From Nocardia stercoris (GTDB lineage: Bacteria; Actinomycetota; Actinomycetes; Mycobacteriales; Mycobacteriaceae), in contig NZ_RFFH01000007.1 in NCBI RefSeq assembly GCF_003696265.1, positions 124,001 through 188,000 of the forward strand: DNA of 64,000 bases, written 5' to 3'. A model generated the notes under the pieces. That model saw nothing but the letters and a program-made list of their open reading frames with translations. It was not told the origin of the DNA and ran no database searches. This document shows, in pieces, positions 34,593 through 42,714 of this stretch (position 1 is its first letter; each line of letters starts with the position of its first letter). Made by a program: the position numbers and the translations under genes.

Positions 34593-35768
34593 GTGCGCCG
34601 AACGAACAATCAGCAACCCGACCACGACGACACCCAGGAACTGCCCCGGATCGGCGCGGACGGCCCCGTCCGGGACGGATTCATCGGATTCGAATCCGCT
34701 CCTGCCCCAACCGGATCCGGGCCCGCGACCCACGCCGCCGGTCCGGACGGCCGAGCCGGCGCCGCCCGCCGGCCGCGGGAGATCCTGGGTGCGTTCGCTG
34801 GCCGCGTCGCCGCGCAGGCCTCGGCGCTCGAGCTCCGCAAGCACCTGCCGCACGCCACTACGGCGGCCGCGCTGGTGATCGCCGCGATCGCCGTCGTCAT
34901 CGCGATCAGCGCCGAACACGATCGCACCGTCGGCACCACCGCCAGCGGCGCAACGGAATCCAACGGTGCCACACCGGCGGCCATGAACCCGGTCACCGTG
35001 ACCACCGACAGTGCCACGGTCACCGTGCCGACGTCGGTGGCACCGACGGAATTCGGTATGCCCGAGGGCCCGGTGCCCCCGAGTGATGTTCCCCCGCCGG
35101 GAGCCGTCGGTGCCCCGTACACGGCGCAGCCGATCGACCAGGCCTACGCCGGCCCGGCCCCCGCACCGGTCCCGGACCCCGGAACCGTCACGGACACACC
35201 GGCGGACACCGGCACCGTGCCGACCGCCGACACTGCGGTGGTCACGCCGGACCCCGGCACCACGGTGTATCAGACACCGACCACGACGCTGCCGTACACC
35301 TATGTGGCACAGCCGACCGCACCGGTTTATCCGGGCACCGGCTACAACCCGCAGTACCCCGGCACCGTCTACAACCCTGGGCAGCCGTACCCCGGCACCG
35401 GCTGCACCATCGTGCAGCAATACCTGAACGCCGCCGGCTGCAACACCGTCCCGCAATACCCGGGATACCCCGGCTACAACCCGGCGCCGCAGTACCCGGG
35501 CACCGTGTACGTGACCGCGCCGCAGGGCCCAGTGACGATCTACAGCCCGGCACCCCCGTCCCCTTCGACGGTCTACGTCACCGCGACACCGAGCACGATC
35601 ACCACCGTGACCACCGTGACCGTCGTCGCCCCGCCGACCAGCAGCCCGGTGGTCACCACCACCGTCCCGACGGTCACCACGACCGTGACCCGCCCGCCGG
35701 TGACCACCACACGCACCGCGCCGGTCACCACGACCACTGCGGTCCGCGGCGCGACGGCATGGCACTGA
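34593..35768 (+). CDS. single-pass membrane protein with Pro/Thr/Tyr-rich extracellular repeats
   Basis: A 391-aa type II-like membrane protein: acidic cytoplasmic N-terminus (NNQQPDHDDTQELPRIG), basic stretch, one transmembrane helix (about 90-107), then a low-complexity exterior rich in Pro, Thr, Tyr and Val. The middle holds imperfect YPGTGYNPQ/YPGTVYNPG/YPGTVYVTA repeats and one Cys pair; the end is TTTV/VTTT-rich. The region may be mannosylated, as in other actinobacterial Pro/Thr stalks (inference). It overlaps the next gene by 10 bp, so the two are expressed together. Confidence 0.75.
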   Translation: MRRTNNQQPDHDDTQELPRIGADGPVRDGFIGFESAPAPTGSGPATHAAGPDGRAGAARRPREILGAFAGRVAAQASALELRKHLPHATTAAALVIAAIAVVIAISAEHDRTVGTTASGATESNGATPAAMNPVTVTTDSATVTVPTSVAPTEFGMPEGPVPPSDVPPPGAVGAPYTAQPIDQAYAGPAPAPVPDPGTVTDTPADTGTVPTADTAVVTPDPGTTVYQTPTTTLPYTYVAQPTAPVYPGTGYNPQYPGTVYNPGQPYPGTGCTIVQQYLNAAGCNTVPQYPGYPGYNPAPQYPGTVYVTAPQGPVTIYSPAPPSPSTVYVTATPSTITTVTTVTVVAPPTSSPVVTTTVPTVTTTVTRPPVTTTRTAPVTTTTAVRGATAWH

Positions 35769-37057
35769 CCGTTCCCGACGAGGACGATGTCACCCGCGGC
35801 CGCGCGGGTGACACATCCGGCGTGCCCGCGGAACCGCACCGGATCAACAGTGTCGCCGGAGGTACGGCGCTACTGCTCTCGGTAGTGGCGCTGGGTATCA
35901 CCGTCCACGCGGCCACCGGCACGCCGCCAGCCCGAACATCCACGCCCGCGCCCACTTTGATGGCCGCGCCGGGACCCGGGGAACCTCTGCCCGCCGCCGC
36001 ACCCGCCCCGGGCACGCAGAATCCCGCCGACCGGAACGCCGCCCAGAGTGCACCCGGCAGCCAGAGCGCCCCCGACCCACTCGTGGCCTGGGCTCGGCAA
36101 CGCGCGGCCGTCTACGACATCCCCGAACAAGCCCTCTACGCCTACGGTCACGCCACCACCGCACTGCAAGCCACCCAACCGAATTGCCACCTCGGCTGGA
36201 CCACCCTCGCCGCCATCGCCGCCACCGAGAGCAACCACGCCCGCTACGGCGGCGCCTCGATCGCCCCCAACGGCCAAGTCGGCCCGCCGATCCGCGGTGT
36301 CCCCCTCGACGGCACCCACGGCAACGCGAACATCACCGCACCCGGCGCGAACGGGCGACCGGCCTATGTCCGCGCCGAGGGCCCCTTCCAGTTCCTGCCC
36401 GATACCTGGAAACGCTGGGGCCTCGCCGCCGGCACCCCCAACCCGCAACTGACCACCGCGCTCACCACCGGCAGCCAGGCCACCGGCGCCGCGAACGGCA
36501 ACCCCGACAACATCAACGACGCCGCATTGGCCGCCGCCCGCTACCTCTGCGCCGACAACCACGACCTCGCCACCCCCGCCGGCTGGACCTCGGCGATCCT
36601 GGCCTACAACCACTCCGGCGCCTATCTCGACCGGATCCATTCGACCGCGATCCGATACACCGGCGGCTACGCCAAACCGGTCACCGCGGTCCTGACCTCC
36701 GGCTTCGGATCCCGCTGGGGCACCTTCCACAACGGCATCGACCTCGCCGCCCCGATCGGCACACCGATCTTCGCCGTCACCGACGCCACCGTCGTCGACG
36801 CCGGACCCGCCCAGGGCTTCGGCCTCTGGATCCGCCTGCGCCACCCCGACGGCACAGTCACCGTCTACGGCCACGTGAACACCATGAACGTGACTGTCGG
36901 ACAGCATGTTTCCGCCGGCCAGCAGATCGCCACGGTCGGGAACCGCGGTGATTCCACCGGCCCCCACCTGCATTTCGAGGTCCACCCCAACGGTGGCGGC
37001 GCCGTCGACCCACAGCCCTGGCTGGCCGCGCGCGCGATCACCTACGCCGCGAACTGA
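35759..37057 (+). CDS. lytic transglycosylase-like / M23 metallopeptidase fusion
   Basis: A 432-aa membrane-anchored cell-wall hydrolase. After one transmembrane segment (about 33-52) and a Pro/Ala linker come an SLT-type transglycosylase domain (about 110-290) with LAAIAATESNHARYG, where Glu is the catalytic acid, GPFQFLPDTW and ILAYNHS, and a C-terminal M23 LytM domain (about 300-425) with zinc ligands in FHNGIDLA (His, Asp) and HLHFEVH. It can therefore attack both glycan and peptide in peptidoglycan. The overlap with the repeat-rich membrane protein gene suggests joint work at the wall. Confidence 0.88.
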   Translation: MALTVPDEDDVTRGRAGDTSGVPAEPHRINSVAGGTALLLSVVALGITVHAATGTPPARTSTPAPTLMAAPGPGEPLPAAAPAPGTQNPADRNAAQSAPGSQSAPDPLVAWARQRAAVYDIPEQALYAYGHATTALQATQPNCHLGWTTLAAIAATESNHARYGGASIAPNGQVGPPIRGVPLDGTHGNANITAPGANGRPAYVRAEGPFQFLPDTWKRWGLAAGTPNPQLTTALTTGSQATGAANGNPDNINDAALAAARYLCADNHDLATPAGWTSAILAYNHSGAYLDRIHSTAIRYTGGYAKPVTAVLTSGFGSRWGTFHNGIDLAAPIGTPIFAVTDATVVDAGPAQGFGLWIRLRHPDGTVTVYGHVNTMNVTVGQHVSAGQQIATVGNRGDSTGPHLHFEVHPNGGGAVDPQPWLAARAITYAAN

Positions 37058-37084
37058 CCATCGGGTGCGGCACGGCGGCCGGGC

Positions 37085-37234
37085 TCAGCCGTCCAGGGCT
37101 CGGTGCAGCGCTGCGGGAAAGTCCGGGTACGCGGCGGCGACCTCGCCGGGATAGCCGAGCGGCTCGCCACCGGTCGCGACGCGAACCCGATATTCGTGGT
37201 CGACGACATGCTCGACGTGGATCCGGATCGCCAT
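37085..37234 (-). CDS. short protein of unknown function
   Basis: A 49-aa frame starting MAIRIHVEHVVDHEYRVRVA and ending YPDFPAALHRALDG. It reads like a small alpha/beta protein and lacks the Arg-rich noise of shadow frames, but the GGAG before ATG 37234 is very close to the start. No family recognised. It sits between convergent and divergent neighbours of the stress island. Confidence 0.4.
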   Translation of the reverse strand: MAIRIHVEHVVDHEYRVRVATGGEPLGYPGEVAAAYPDFPAALHRALDG

Positions 37235-37302
37235 CACTCCGTCGTGGGCGATCCGCGGTCCCGGTGCCCCGACCGGGTGTCGGTCGGTGTGGCCCGCGGC
37301 CC

Positions 37303-37327
37303 GTTTGCCACGGTGTCGGACGGGTAG
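37303..37327 (+). promoter_or_regulatory. SigF-type promoter of the kinase transcription unit
   Basis: GTTT (37303-37306), 15 nt, GGGTAG (37322-37327). It is 80 nt upstream of the first start codon (37407) of the short ORF plus kinase unit. Confidence 0.75.
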
Positions 37328-37406
37328 CCGCCGCACGTCCGACCGCAGACCGAGCTGTACCTCGCGGCAGGCCGATCGTGGCGCTGCGCGGGAACGAGGA
37401 GGACCG

Positions 37407-37472
37407 ATGCGTCACGCGGAATTCATCGAGCGGGTGCGATCCTCGGCCCGGCGCGGGTGGTGGGCGCCGTGA
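37407..37472 (+). CDS. 21-aa ORF coupled to the kinase gene (DUF2267-like start)
   Basis: MRHAEFIERVRSSARRGWWAP, 21 codons, with a strong AGGAGG (37397-37402) 4 nt before the ATG. Its stop overlaps the kinase GTG as GTGA (37469-37472), so it could deliver ribosomes to the kinase start. The first half resembles the beginning of DUF2267 proteins (EFIERVR), so it may be the stub of a lost DUF2267 gene that now acts as a leader peptide. Confidence 0.5.
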   Translation: MRHAEFIERVRSSARRGWWAP

Positions 37473-38974
37473 CGGCCACCCGTACCGAATCGGCGGTGCC
37501 GAATCCGCCGGCCGACCTACGCCGCGACGAGGCCGAGCCGTTCGCCGAGCTGCACGAGACCCACACCGGTGTCGTCGTGCTCTACGGCGACCGCGCATAC
37601 AAGACCAAACGACCGGTCGTCACCGATTTTCTGGACTTCGGCACCGTCGAACGCCGGCGTCTGGCGCTGTCTCGCGAACTCGAACTCAACCGGCGGCTCG
37701 CCCCCGATGTCTATCTCGGGGTGGGATCGCTGGACCAGCCCGGCGGCGACGCCGAGCCGGTCCTGGTGATGCGCCGCCTCCCCGAGCACGCCCGGCTGAC
37801 CCGGCAGCTGGCCGATCCGGCCGCAGCGGGGTCGATGTTGACCAGACTCGTGCACCGGCTCACCGACTTCCACGACCACGCCGACCGCAACCGCGCGGTG
37901 AATGCCGCGGCGACCGTCGCGGCGGTGCGTGCCCGCTGGCAGTCGGTGCTGGCGGGGCTCACCGACCCGCCGCTGGGCGCCGCGGAGGTGGCGGTGGTGC
38001 GCCGGCTCGCCGAGCGCTATCTGGACGGCCGCGAGGCACTGTTCGACCAGCGCATCGCCACCGGCCGGATCGTGGACGGTCACGGTGATCTGCGCGCCGA
38101 CGACATCTTCGTGCTGCCGGACGGTTTCCGGATCATCGACTGCCTGGAATTCGACGACGGGTTGCGCTATGTCGACCGGGTCGACGATATCGCCTTCCTG
38201 GTCATGGATCTCGAATTCCACGGCGCGCCCTGGGTGGCCGTCCACGTGCTGGAGCGCTATCTGACCTGCGCGGGCGATCCGGCGCCGATGTCGTTGTGCC
38301 ACCACTACATCGCCTATCGCGCGCTGGTTCGGGCCAAGGTGCAGTGTGTGCGGCACGGGCAGGGCGACCCGGATGCCGAGCCGAACGCACGGCGGCACCT
38401 CGATATCTGCCGACGGCACCTGGAGTCCGGTGCGGTGCGGGTCGGTATCGTCGGCGGCCTGCCGGGAACCGGCACGTCGACGGTTGCCGCCGGGCTGGCG
38501 GCCGGTACCGGGGCGGTCCTGCTGTCCAGCGACCGGGTGCGCGCCGAGCTGCGCGCGACCGGGGTGATCACCGGCGACAGCGGCGAATTCGGCGCGGGCG
38601 CCTATGCCGCATCCGCCGTCGACCGGGTGTACGCGGAATTGGCGGATCGCGCGCACGAGCATCTCGTCCACGGCAGGTCGGTGGTGCTCGACGCCACGTG
38701 GACCGCCGCCCACCATCGTGAGCAGATCCTGCGGCTGGCCGCGCGCACGTCCGCCGTCCCGATCGAACTGTGTTGCCGCGCACCCCAGGTGGTGTCGCAG
38801 GCGCGGATCACCGAACGGCGCGCGGGTGTTTCGGAGGCGACGCCCGAGATCGCCGATGCGCTGGCCGCACAGGCGGATCCGTGGCCGGCGGCGCGGAGCC
38901 TGGACACCACCGAACCGCCGAGCATGACGGTCGCGCGCGCCCTGGCGGAATGGGGTGTCGCCGACTGCTGGTAG
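37469..38974 (+). CDS. bifunctional aminoglycoside-phosphotransferase-like / P-loop kinase protein
   Basis: A 501-aa cytoplasmic protein with two parts: a protein-kinase-like APH domain (about 25-320) with catalytic HGDLRADD and metal-binding IIDCLEFDD, and a P-loop kinase domain (about 325-495) with Walker A GGLPGTGTST, LLSSDRVRAEL, and VVLDATWTAAHHRE. The same architecture is found in M. tuberculosis Rv2004c, a member of the DosR dormancy regulon as I recall. Substrate unknown. GTG 37469 overlaps the 21-aa ORF. It lies under a SigF-type promoter. Confidence 0.85.
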   Translation: MTATRTESAVPNPPADLRRDEAEPFAELHETHTGVVVLYGDRAYKTKRPVVTDFLDFGTVERRRLALSRELELNRRLAPDVYLGVGSLDQPGGDAEPVLVMRRLPEHARLTRQLADPAAAGSMLTRLVHRLTDFHDHADRNRAVNAAATVAAVRARWQSVLAGLTDPPLGAAEVAVVRRLAERYLDGREALFDQRIATGRIVDGHGDLRADDIFVLPDGFRIIDCLEFDDGLRYVDRVDDIAFLVMDLEFHGAPWVAVHVLERYLTCAGDPAPMSLCHHYIAYRALVRAKVQCVRHGQGDPDAEPNARRHLDICRRHLESGAVRVGIVGGLPGTGTSTVAAGLAAGTGAVLLSSDRVRAELRATGVITGDSGEFGAGAYAASAVDRVYAELADRAHEHLVHGRSVVLDATWTAAHHREQILRLAARTSAVPIELCCRAPQVVSQARITERRAGVSEATPEIADALAAQADPWPAARSLDTTEPPSMTVARALAEWGVADCW

Positions 38975-38984
38975 CGGTGCCGAG

Positions 38985-41225
38985 TCAGCGCCGGGGCAGA
39001 TGGAACGGGACCGAGGTGACCACCGTCCGGGGAATCGGGCGCAGCAGCCGCCGCAGATGGGTCGCGGTCCGGTTGTGCAGGAAATGCTGCCACCAACGGG
39101 TGGCGACCAGCTCCGGCACGATGACGGTGACCGTCAGATCGGAACGCTGACGCTGGAGCAGCTGGATGTAGTGCACGATCGGGCCGGTGATCGCCCGATG
39201 CTGGGACACGATCACCTGCAGCGGCAGGTGATCGCCCCACGTACGCCAGTAACAGCGGAAGCGTTCGGCCTCGTGCTCGGTCGGACTGATGTGCAAGGCC
39301 AGGACTGGCTGCCGCAGCGACGCCGCATAGGCCAGCGCGCGCAACCCGGCGAGATCGAGCCCGGACAGCGGAACGATCGTCAGATGCCGGATCTCGACGG
39401 GTGTCTCCTCCCGTTCGCGATCCGGTTCTCCCGGCTGCGCCCGGTGTTCCCGGTCGGGCGATCCCGCCGCGGGCGCCGGTGTGAACGCGTGATGCGGCAA
39501 TTCGACCGAGTCCGGATGCAGGGCCAGCGCCCGCTCCGCGTGCAGGTAGTGCCGGTGCACGGCGACCGCGCCGGCAATCAGCACGGTGACGACCACGATC
39601 GCCAGCCACGCACCCTCGAGGAACTTCGTGATCCCCGCGGTGACGAACACGATCGCCGACAGTGCACCCCCGACCGCGTTGAACACCAGGCTTTTTCGCC
39701 AATGCTGGTCCCGGTGCCGCCACCAGTGGACCACCATGCCCGCCTGCGACATCGTGAAGGCCAGGAACACCCCGACCGCATAGAGCGGGATCAAAGCCTC
39801 GGTGCGGCCACCGAATCCGACGAAGATCGCACCGGCCAGCACGGACAGCGCCACGATCCCGTTACTGAACGACAAGCGGTCCCCGATCCGCAGGAACGGC
39901 CGCGGCGCGTAGGAATCCTTGGCCAGCAGATACAGCAGACGGGGAAAATCGTTGTACGCGGTGTTCGCCGCCAGCAGCAGCACCGCCGTCGTCGCGGCCT
40001 GCACGCCGATGTACGGCCATCCCGAGCCGAGGTGGGTGCGAGCCAGCTGCGACAACACCGTTTCGTTCGGCCGCGGCACCACCCCGTCCACATGGACCAG
40101 GACGATGGTGCCGACGAACATGACGATCAGCAACGCGGCCATCCAGGTCAGGGTGGTGCGGGCGTTACGCCACTCCACCGGGCGGAAGGACGGAATCGCG
40201 TTGGAGGTGGCCTCGATTCCGGTCATGGCGGTCGCGCCGGAGGAGAACGCCCGCAGGATCAGCAGGACACTCACGCCCGCGACCGGCGCCCCCGGTGGCG
40301 GGGCCTGCGCGTGGAACCCGTGCCCGCTGTCCTGCGTGAGGCCGACACCGATCAGCACCGCCATGGCGACCAGAAAGGCGTAGGTGGGTATCGCGAAGAC
40401 CGCACCGGCCTGCCGGACGCCCCGCAGGTTGCCGGCGAGCAGGACAACGATGACGGCGACGCCGATCAGCACACTGTCGCCGGCCAGCCGCGGGACCGCC
40501 GAGGTCATGGCCGCCACCCCGGAGGACACCGAGACCGCCACCGTGAGTACGTAATCGGTAGCCAGGCCCGCCGCGGCCAGCAGCCCGGCCGTCGGCCCCA
40601 GATTGTCCGAGGCGACGATGTAGGACCCGCCGCCGTGCGGATAGGCGCGCATCGTCTGGCGATAGGACACCGCGACCGCGAGCATCAGGAACGCGATCAC
40701 CGCCGAGATCCACGGCGCGTACCCGAGCCCGGCCGCACCGGCGGCGACCAGCACGGTCAGCATCGCCTCCGGGCCGTAGGCCACCGACGAGAGAGCGTCG
40801 GCGGACAATACCGGCAGGGCGATGAGCTTGCGCATCCGTTCCACGGCCAGACCGCTCGCCGCCAGCGGCGGGCCGATCAGCACTCGGCGCACCTGCTGTC
40901 CGGCCCGGCCCCACCAGGACGGCGCGGCCTCCCCCGCACCGGTCACGCGCAACGGCGGCGGACGTCCGTTCAACCGGACCACCCGACCGAACCGGTTGGG
41001 GGTCAGCTCCGCCAGGAATACCCCGCCGTCCGGGGCGGGATCGACCGGCAACGCGGCCCGCCACCGCCCGGGCCGGTCACAGACCTTGCCCCACGCGCGC
41101 CCGATCTGACGGAGTACCCGTAGCTGGCGATCGTCGAGCTCGGGCAGGGTCGCCTCGGGATCCGGGGCGCCGGCGGACTTGTCGCCGCTGTCGTCCCCGG
41201 ATTCGTTTCTGTGCTCGTCGGCCAT
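38985..41225 (-). CDS. APC-superfamily transporter, KimA-like (potassium uptake)
   Basis: A 746-aa membrane protein: a soluble N-terminal region of about 110 residues, twelve helices with KLIALPVLSADALSSVAYGPEAML and GGGSYIVASDNLGPTAGLLAAA, and a C-terminal cytoplasmic USP-like domain (about 585-746: HLTIVPLSGLDLAGLRALAYAASL, VLALHISPTEHEA). This architecture is that of KimA/YdaO, the high-affinity K+/H+ symporter that is inhibited by c-di-AMP in Bacillus. It lies 25 bp after the slipin gene on the same strand. Substrate K+ is inferred from the family. Confidence 0.85.
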   Translation of the reverse strand: MADEHRNESGDDSGDKSAGAPDPEATLPELDDRQLRVLRQIGRAWGKVCDRPGRWRAALPVDPAPDGGVFLAELTPNRFGRVVRLNGRPPPLRVTGAGEAAPSWWGRAGQQVRRVLIGPPLAASGLAVERMRKLIALPVLSADALSSVAYGPEAMLTVLVAAGAAGLGYAPWISAVIAFLMLAVAVSYRQTMRAYPHGGGSYIVASDNLGPTAGLLAAAGLATDYVLTVAVSVSSGVAAMTSAVPRLAGDSVLIGVAVIVVLLAGNLRGVRQAGAVFAIPTYAFLVAMAVLIGVGLTQDSGHGFHAQAPPPGAPVAGVSVLLILRAFSSGATAMTGIEATSNAIPSFRPVEWRNARTTLTWMAALLIVMFVGTIVLVHVDGVVPRPNETVLSQLARTHLGSGWPYIGVQAATTAVLLLAANTAYNDFPRLLYLLAKDSYAPRPFLRIGDRLSFSNGIVALSVLAGAIFVGFGGRTEALIPLYAVGVFLAFTMSQAGMVVHWWRHRDQHWRKSLVFNAVGGALSAIVFVTAGITKFLEGAWLAIVVVTVLIAGAVAVHRHYLHAERALALHPDSVELPHHAFTPAPAAGSPDREHRAQPGEPDREREETPVEIRHLTIVPLSGLDLAGLRALAYAASLRQPVLALHISPTEHEAERFRCYWRTWGDHLPLQVIVSQHRAITGPIVHYIQLLQRQRSDLTVTVIVPELVATRWWQHFLHNRTATHLRRLLRPIPRTVVTSVPFHLPRR

Positions 41226-41250
41226 GGCGTCACATCCTCCGGCGAACCCG

Positions 41251-42048
41251 TCACCCGTCGTCGCGTCGACCGTGTGCCGCGCCCGCCTCCCGGGCGATGA
41301 AGGTGCCGACATCGGTGATCGAACTCAGCAGCGGGGCCGGGAACACGACGGTCGTGTTGCGGTCCACACCCAGCTCGAGCAGGGTCTGCAGGTTGCGCAG
41401 CTGCAGGGCCAGCGGATGCGCCATCATGGTGTCCGAGGCGTCGCCGAGTGCGGCGGCGGCCAGCGATTCACCTTCGGCGGCAATGATTTTCGCGCGCTTC
41501 TCCCGTTCTGCCTCGGCTTGCCGGGCCATCGCGCGCTGCATGGCGTTCGGTAGCTGGATGTCCTTGAGCTCGACCAGCGTCACCTCGACACCCCATTCCA
41601 GTGTGGTCTCGTCGAGGATCGCGCGGATATCGGCATTGAGGTCGTCGGTCTCGGACAGCGCCTGGTCGAGCGTGTGCCGGCCGACCACCTTGCGCAATGT
41701 GGTCTGCGCGATCTGGCCGATGGCGGCGTACACGTTCTCGATGGCCACCACCGACTTGCGGGCGTCGACGACCCGATAGTAGGCGACCGCGGAGATGTCG
41801 ACGCTGACGTTGTCGCTGGTGATGATCCCTTGCGACTGGATCGGTAGCGTGACGATCCGCATCGACACCCGCCGCAACCGGTCGACCACCGGAACGATGA
41901 GGTTCAGCCCCGGATTCCGCACCGCCACGACCCGGCCGAGCCGGAACAGCACACCGCGCTCGTACTGGGTGACGATCCGGATCGACAGGCCCAGCACGAG
42001 CAGTACGACCACCACCAGCACGATCACGACCGCCCAGATCGTCTGCAT
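41251..42048 (-). CDS. slipin (SPFH/Band 7/stomatin family) membrane scaffold
   Basis: A 265-aa protein with an N-terminal membrane helix (about 4-24), followed by the SPFH domain: YERGVLFRLGRVVAVRNPGLNLIVPVVDRLRRVSMR (in two halves), IITSDNVSVDISAVAYYRVVD, and the coiled-coil part RQAEAEREKRAKIIAAEGE. Slipins oligomerise in lipid microdomains. It is the first gene of a pair with the KimA-like transporter, which it may help to assemble or regulate. Confidence 0.93.
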   Translation of the reverse strand: MQTIWAVVIVLVVVVLLVLGLSIRIVTQYERGVLFRLGRVVAVRNPGLNLIVPVVDRLRRVSMRIVTLPIQSQGIITSDNVSVDISAVAYYRVVDARKSVVAIENVYAAIGQIAQTTLRKVVGRHTLDQALSETDDLNADIRAILDETTLEWGVEVTLVELKDIQLPNAMQRAMARQAEAEREKRAKIIAAEGESLAAAALGDASDTMMAHPLALQLRNLQTLLELGVDRNTTVVFPAPLLSSITDVGTFIAREAGAAHGRRDDG

Positions 42049-42080
42049 CGCTCGCTCCTCTCACCTGCCCGGCGCGGGGT

Positions 42081-42105
42081 GATTCGCGGTAATCCGCGCG
42101 GGTAG
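42081..42105 (+). promoter_or_regulatory. SigF-type promoter of a Pro-rich ORF
   Basis: GATT (42081-42084), 15 nt, GGGTAG (42100-42105). The hexamer ends 9 nt before ATG 42115, the same spacing as at 50648/50658, compatible with a leaderless or nearly leaderless transcript. Confidence 0.6.
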
Positions 42106-42114
42106 TCGCCGGTC

Positions 42115-42714
42115 ATGCGAACCCATATCCCGCACTCCTGCCCGGCCGTGGTGGCGACGGTTCCGGAACCGCCACCCCGCCCCGGACCGATCGGCCCCGA
42201 TCCGGATGTCCCGCCGCTCGATCCGCCCGACCCGTTCGGCCCGCCCGGACCGTTCGAACCGCCGGACCCGTTCCGGCCGCCCGGGCCGCCCCCGACGCCG
42301 CCGGGTGATCCGCCGGTGACTGGAGGTCGTCAGCTGCCGGCGGGCGGGGCTTCCCGGGGTCCGCGGCGGGCCGGGCGAGCCGCGAACATGACCTGCTTCC
42401 ACCAGGAGGACAGTGGGCTCGGGTCGGGCCAGACCACTTCGATGTGCTCGGTTCGGCGGATTCGCTTTCGGTTCTGCATGATGCCCCGCGATTCGGTCGG
42501 TTGGATGCGCCTTCGTCGGTTCGCGACTACCCGGGCGCGGTCGGTCCAATCGCCGGATCCGGCGGCAATTCGAGTGGGACGGATCACATATCGGCTTTTT
42601 CGAGGTCGCGCAGCGCCGCGGCGATCGCGCCCTGGAAGGTCGGATACGGGTAGATCAGCGACCGGAGTTGCTCCAGCGGCACCCGGGCGTGCACGGCCAG
42701 CGCCAGCGCGCTGA
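42115..42714 (+). CDS. Pro-rich ORF of uncertain extent
   Basis: From ATG 42115 the frame encodes MRTHIPHSCPAVVATVP and then about 45 residues of Pro/Asp/Gly/Phe repeats (PPDPFGPPGPFEPPDPF). The first 75 codons look protein-like; afterwards the frame runs antisense to a small leftward gene (42330-42479) and into the end of the oxidoreductase gene, and looks random. The true 3' end may have been lost by a frameshift. The SigF-type promoter 9 nt upstream is the best support for transcription. Function unknown. Confidence 0.4.
   Translation: MRTHIPHSCPAVVATVPEPPPRPGPIGPDPDVPPLDPPDPFGPPGPFEPPDPFRPPGPPPTPPGDPPVTGGRQLPAGGASRGPRRAGRAANMTCFHQEDSGLGSGQTTSMCSVRRIRFRFCMMPRDSVGWMRLRRFATTRARSVQSPDPAAIRVGRITYRLFRGRAAPRRSRPGRSDTGRSATGVAPAAPGRARPAPAR
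42330..42479 (-). CDS. 49-aa basic small protein
   Basis: MQNRKRIRRTEHIEVVWPD, then SPLSSWWKQVMFAARPARRG and a short tail; 49 aa, strongly basic with three Trp. The codons are less GC-extreme than the neighbours. The Shine-Dalgarno match (GCGGGG) is weak. A SigF-type promoter lies 47 nt upstream on the same strand, which makes a real gene likely. No family recognised. Confidence 0.5.
   Translation of the reverse strand: MQNRKRIRRTEHIEVVWPDPSPLSSWWKQVMFAARPARRGPREAPPAGS
42527..42551 (-). promoter_or_regulatory. SigF-type promoter of the 49-aa ORF
   Basis: Minus strand GATT (42551 to 42548), 15 nt, GGGTAG (42532 to 42527). Confidence 0.6.

Noticed and set aside
38955..41123. 722-codon plus-strand frame opposite the KimA-like transporter
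   Set aside because: It is an antisense shadow rich in Arg, Gln and His; the transporter frame on the other strand has clear helices and motifs.
42061..42549. 162-codon minus-strand frame in the slipin/oxidoreductase gap
   Set aside because: Arg/Pro-rich noise; the shorter 49-aa frame in another phase has a promoter and better composition.
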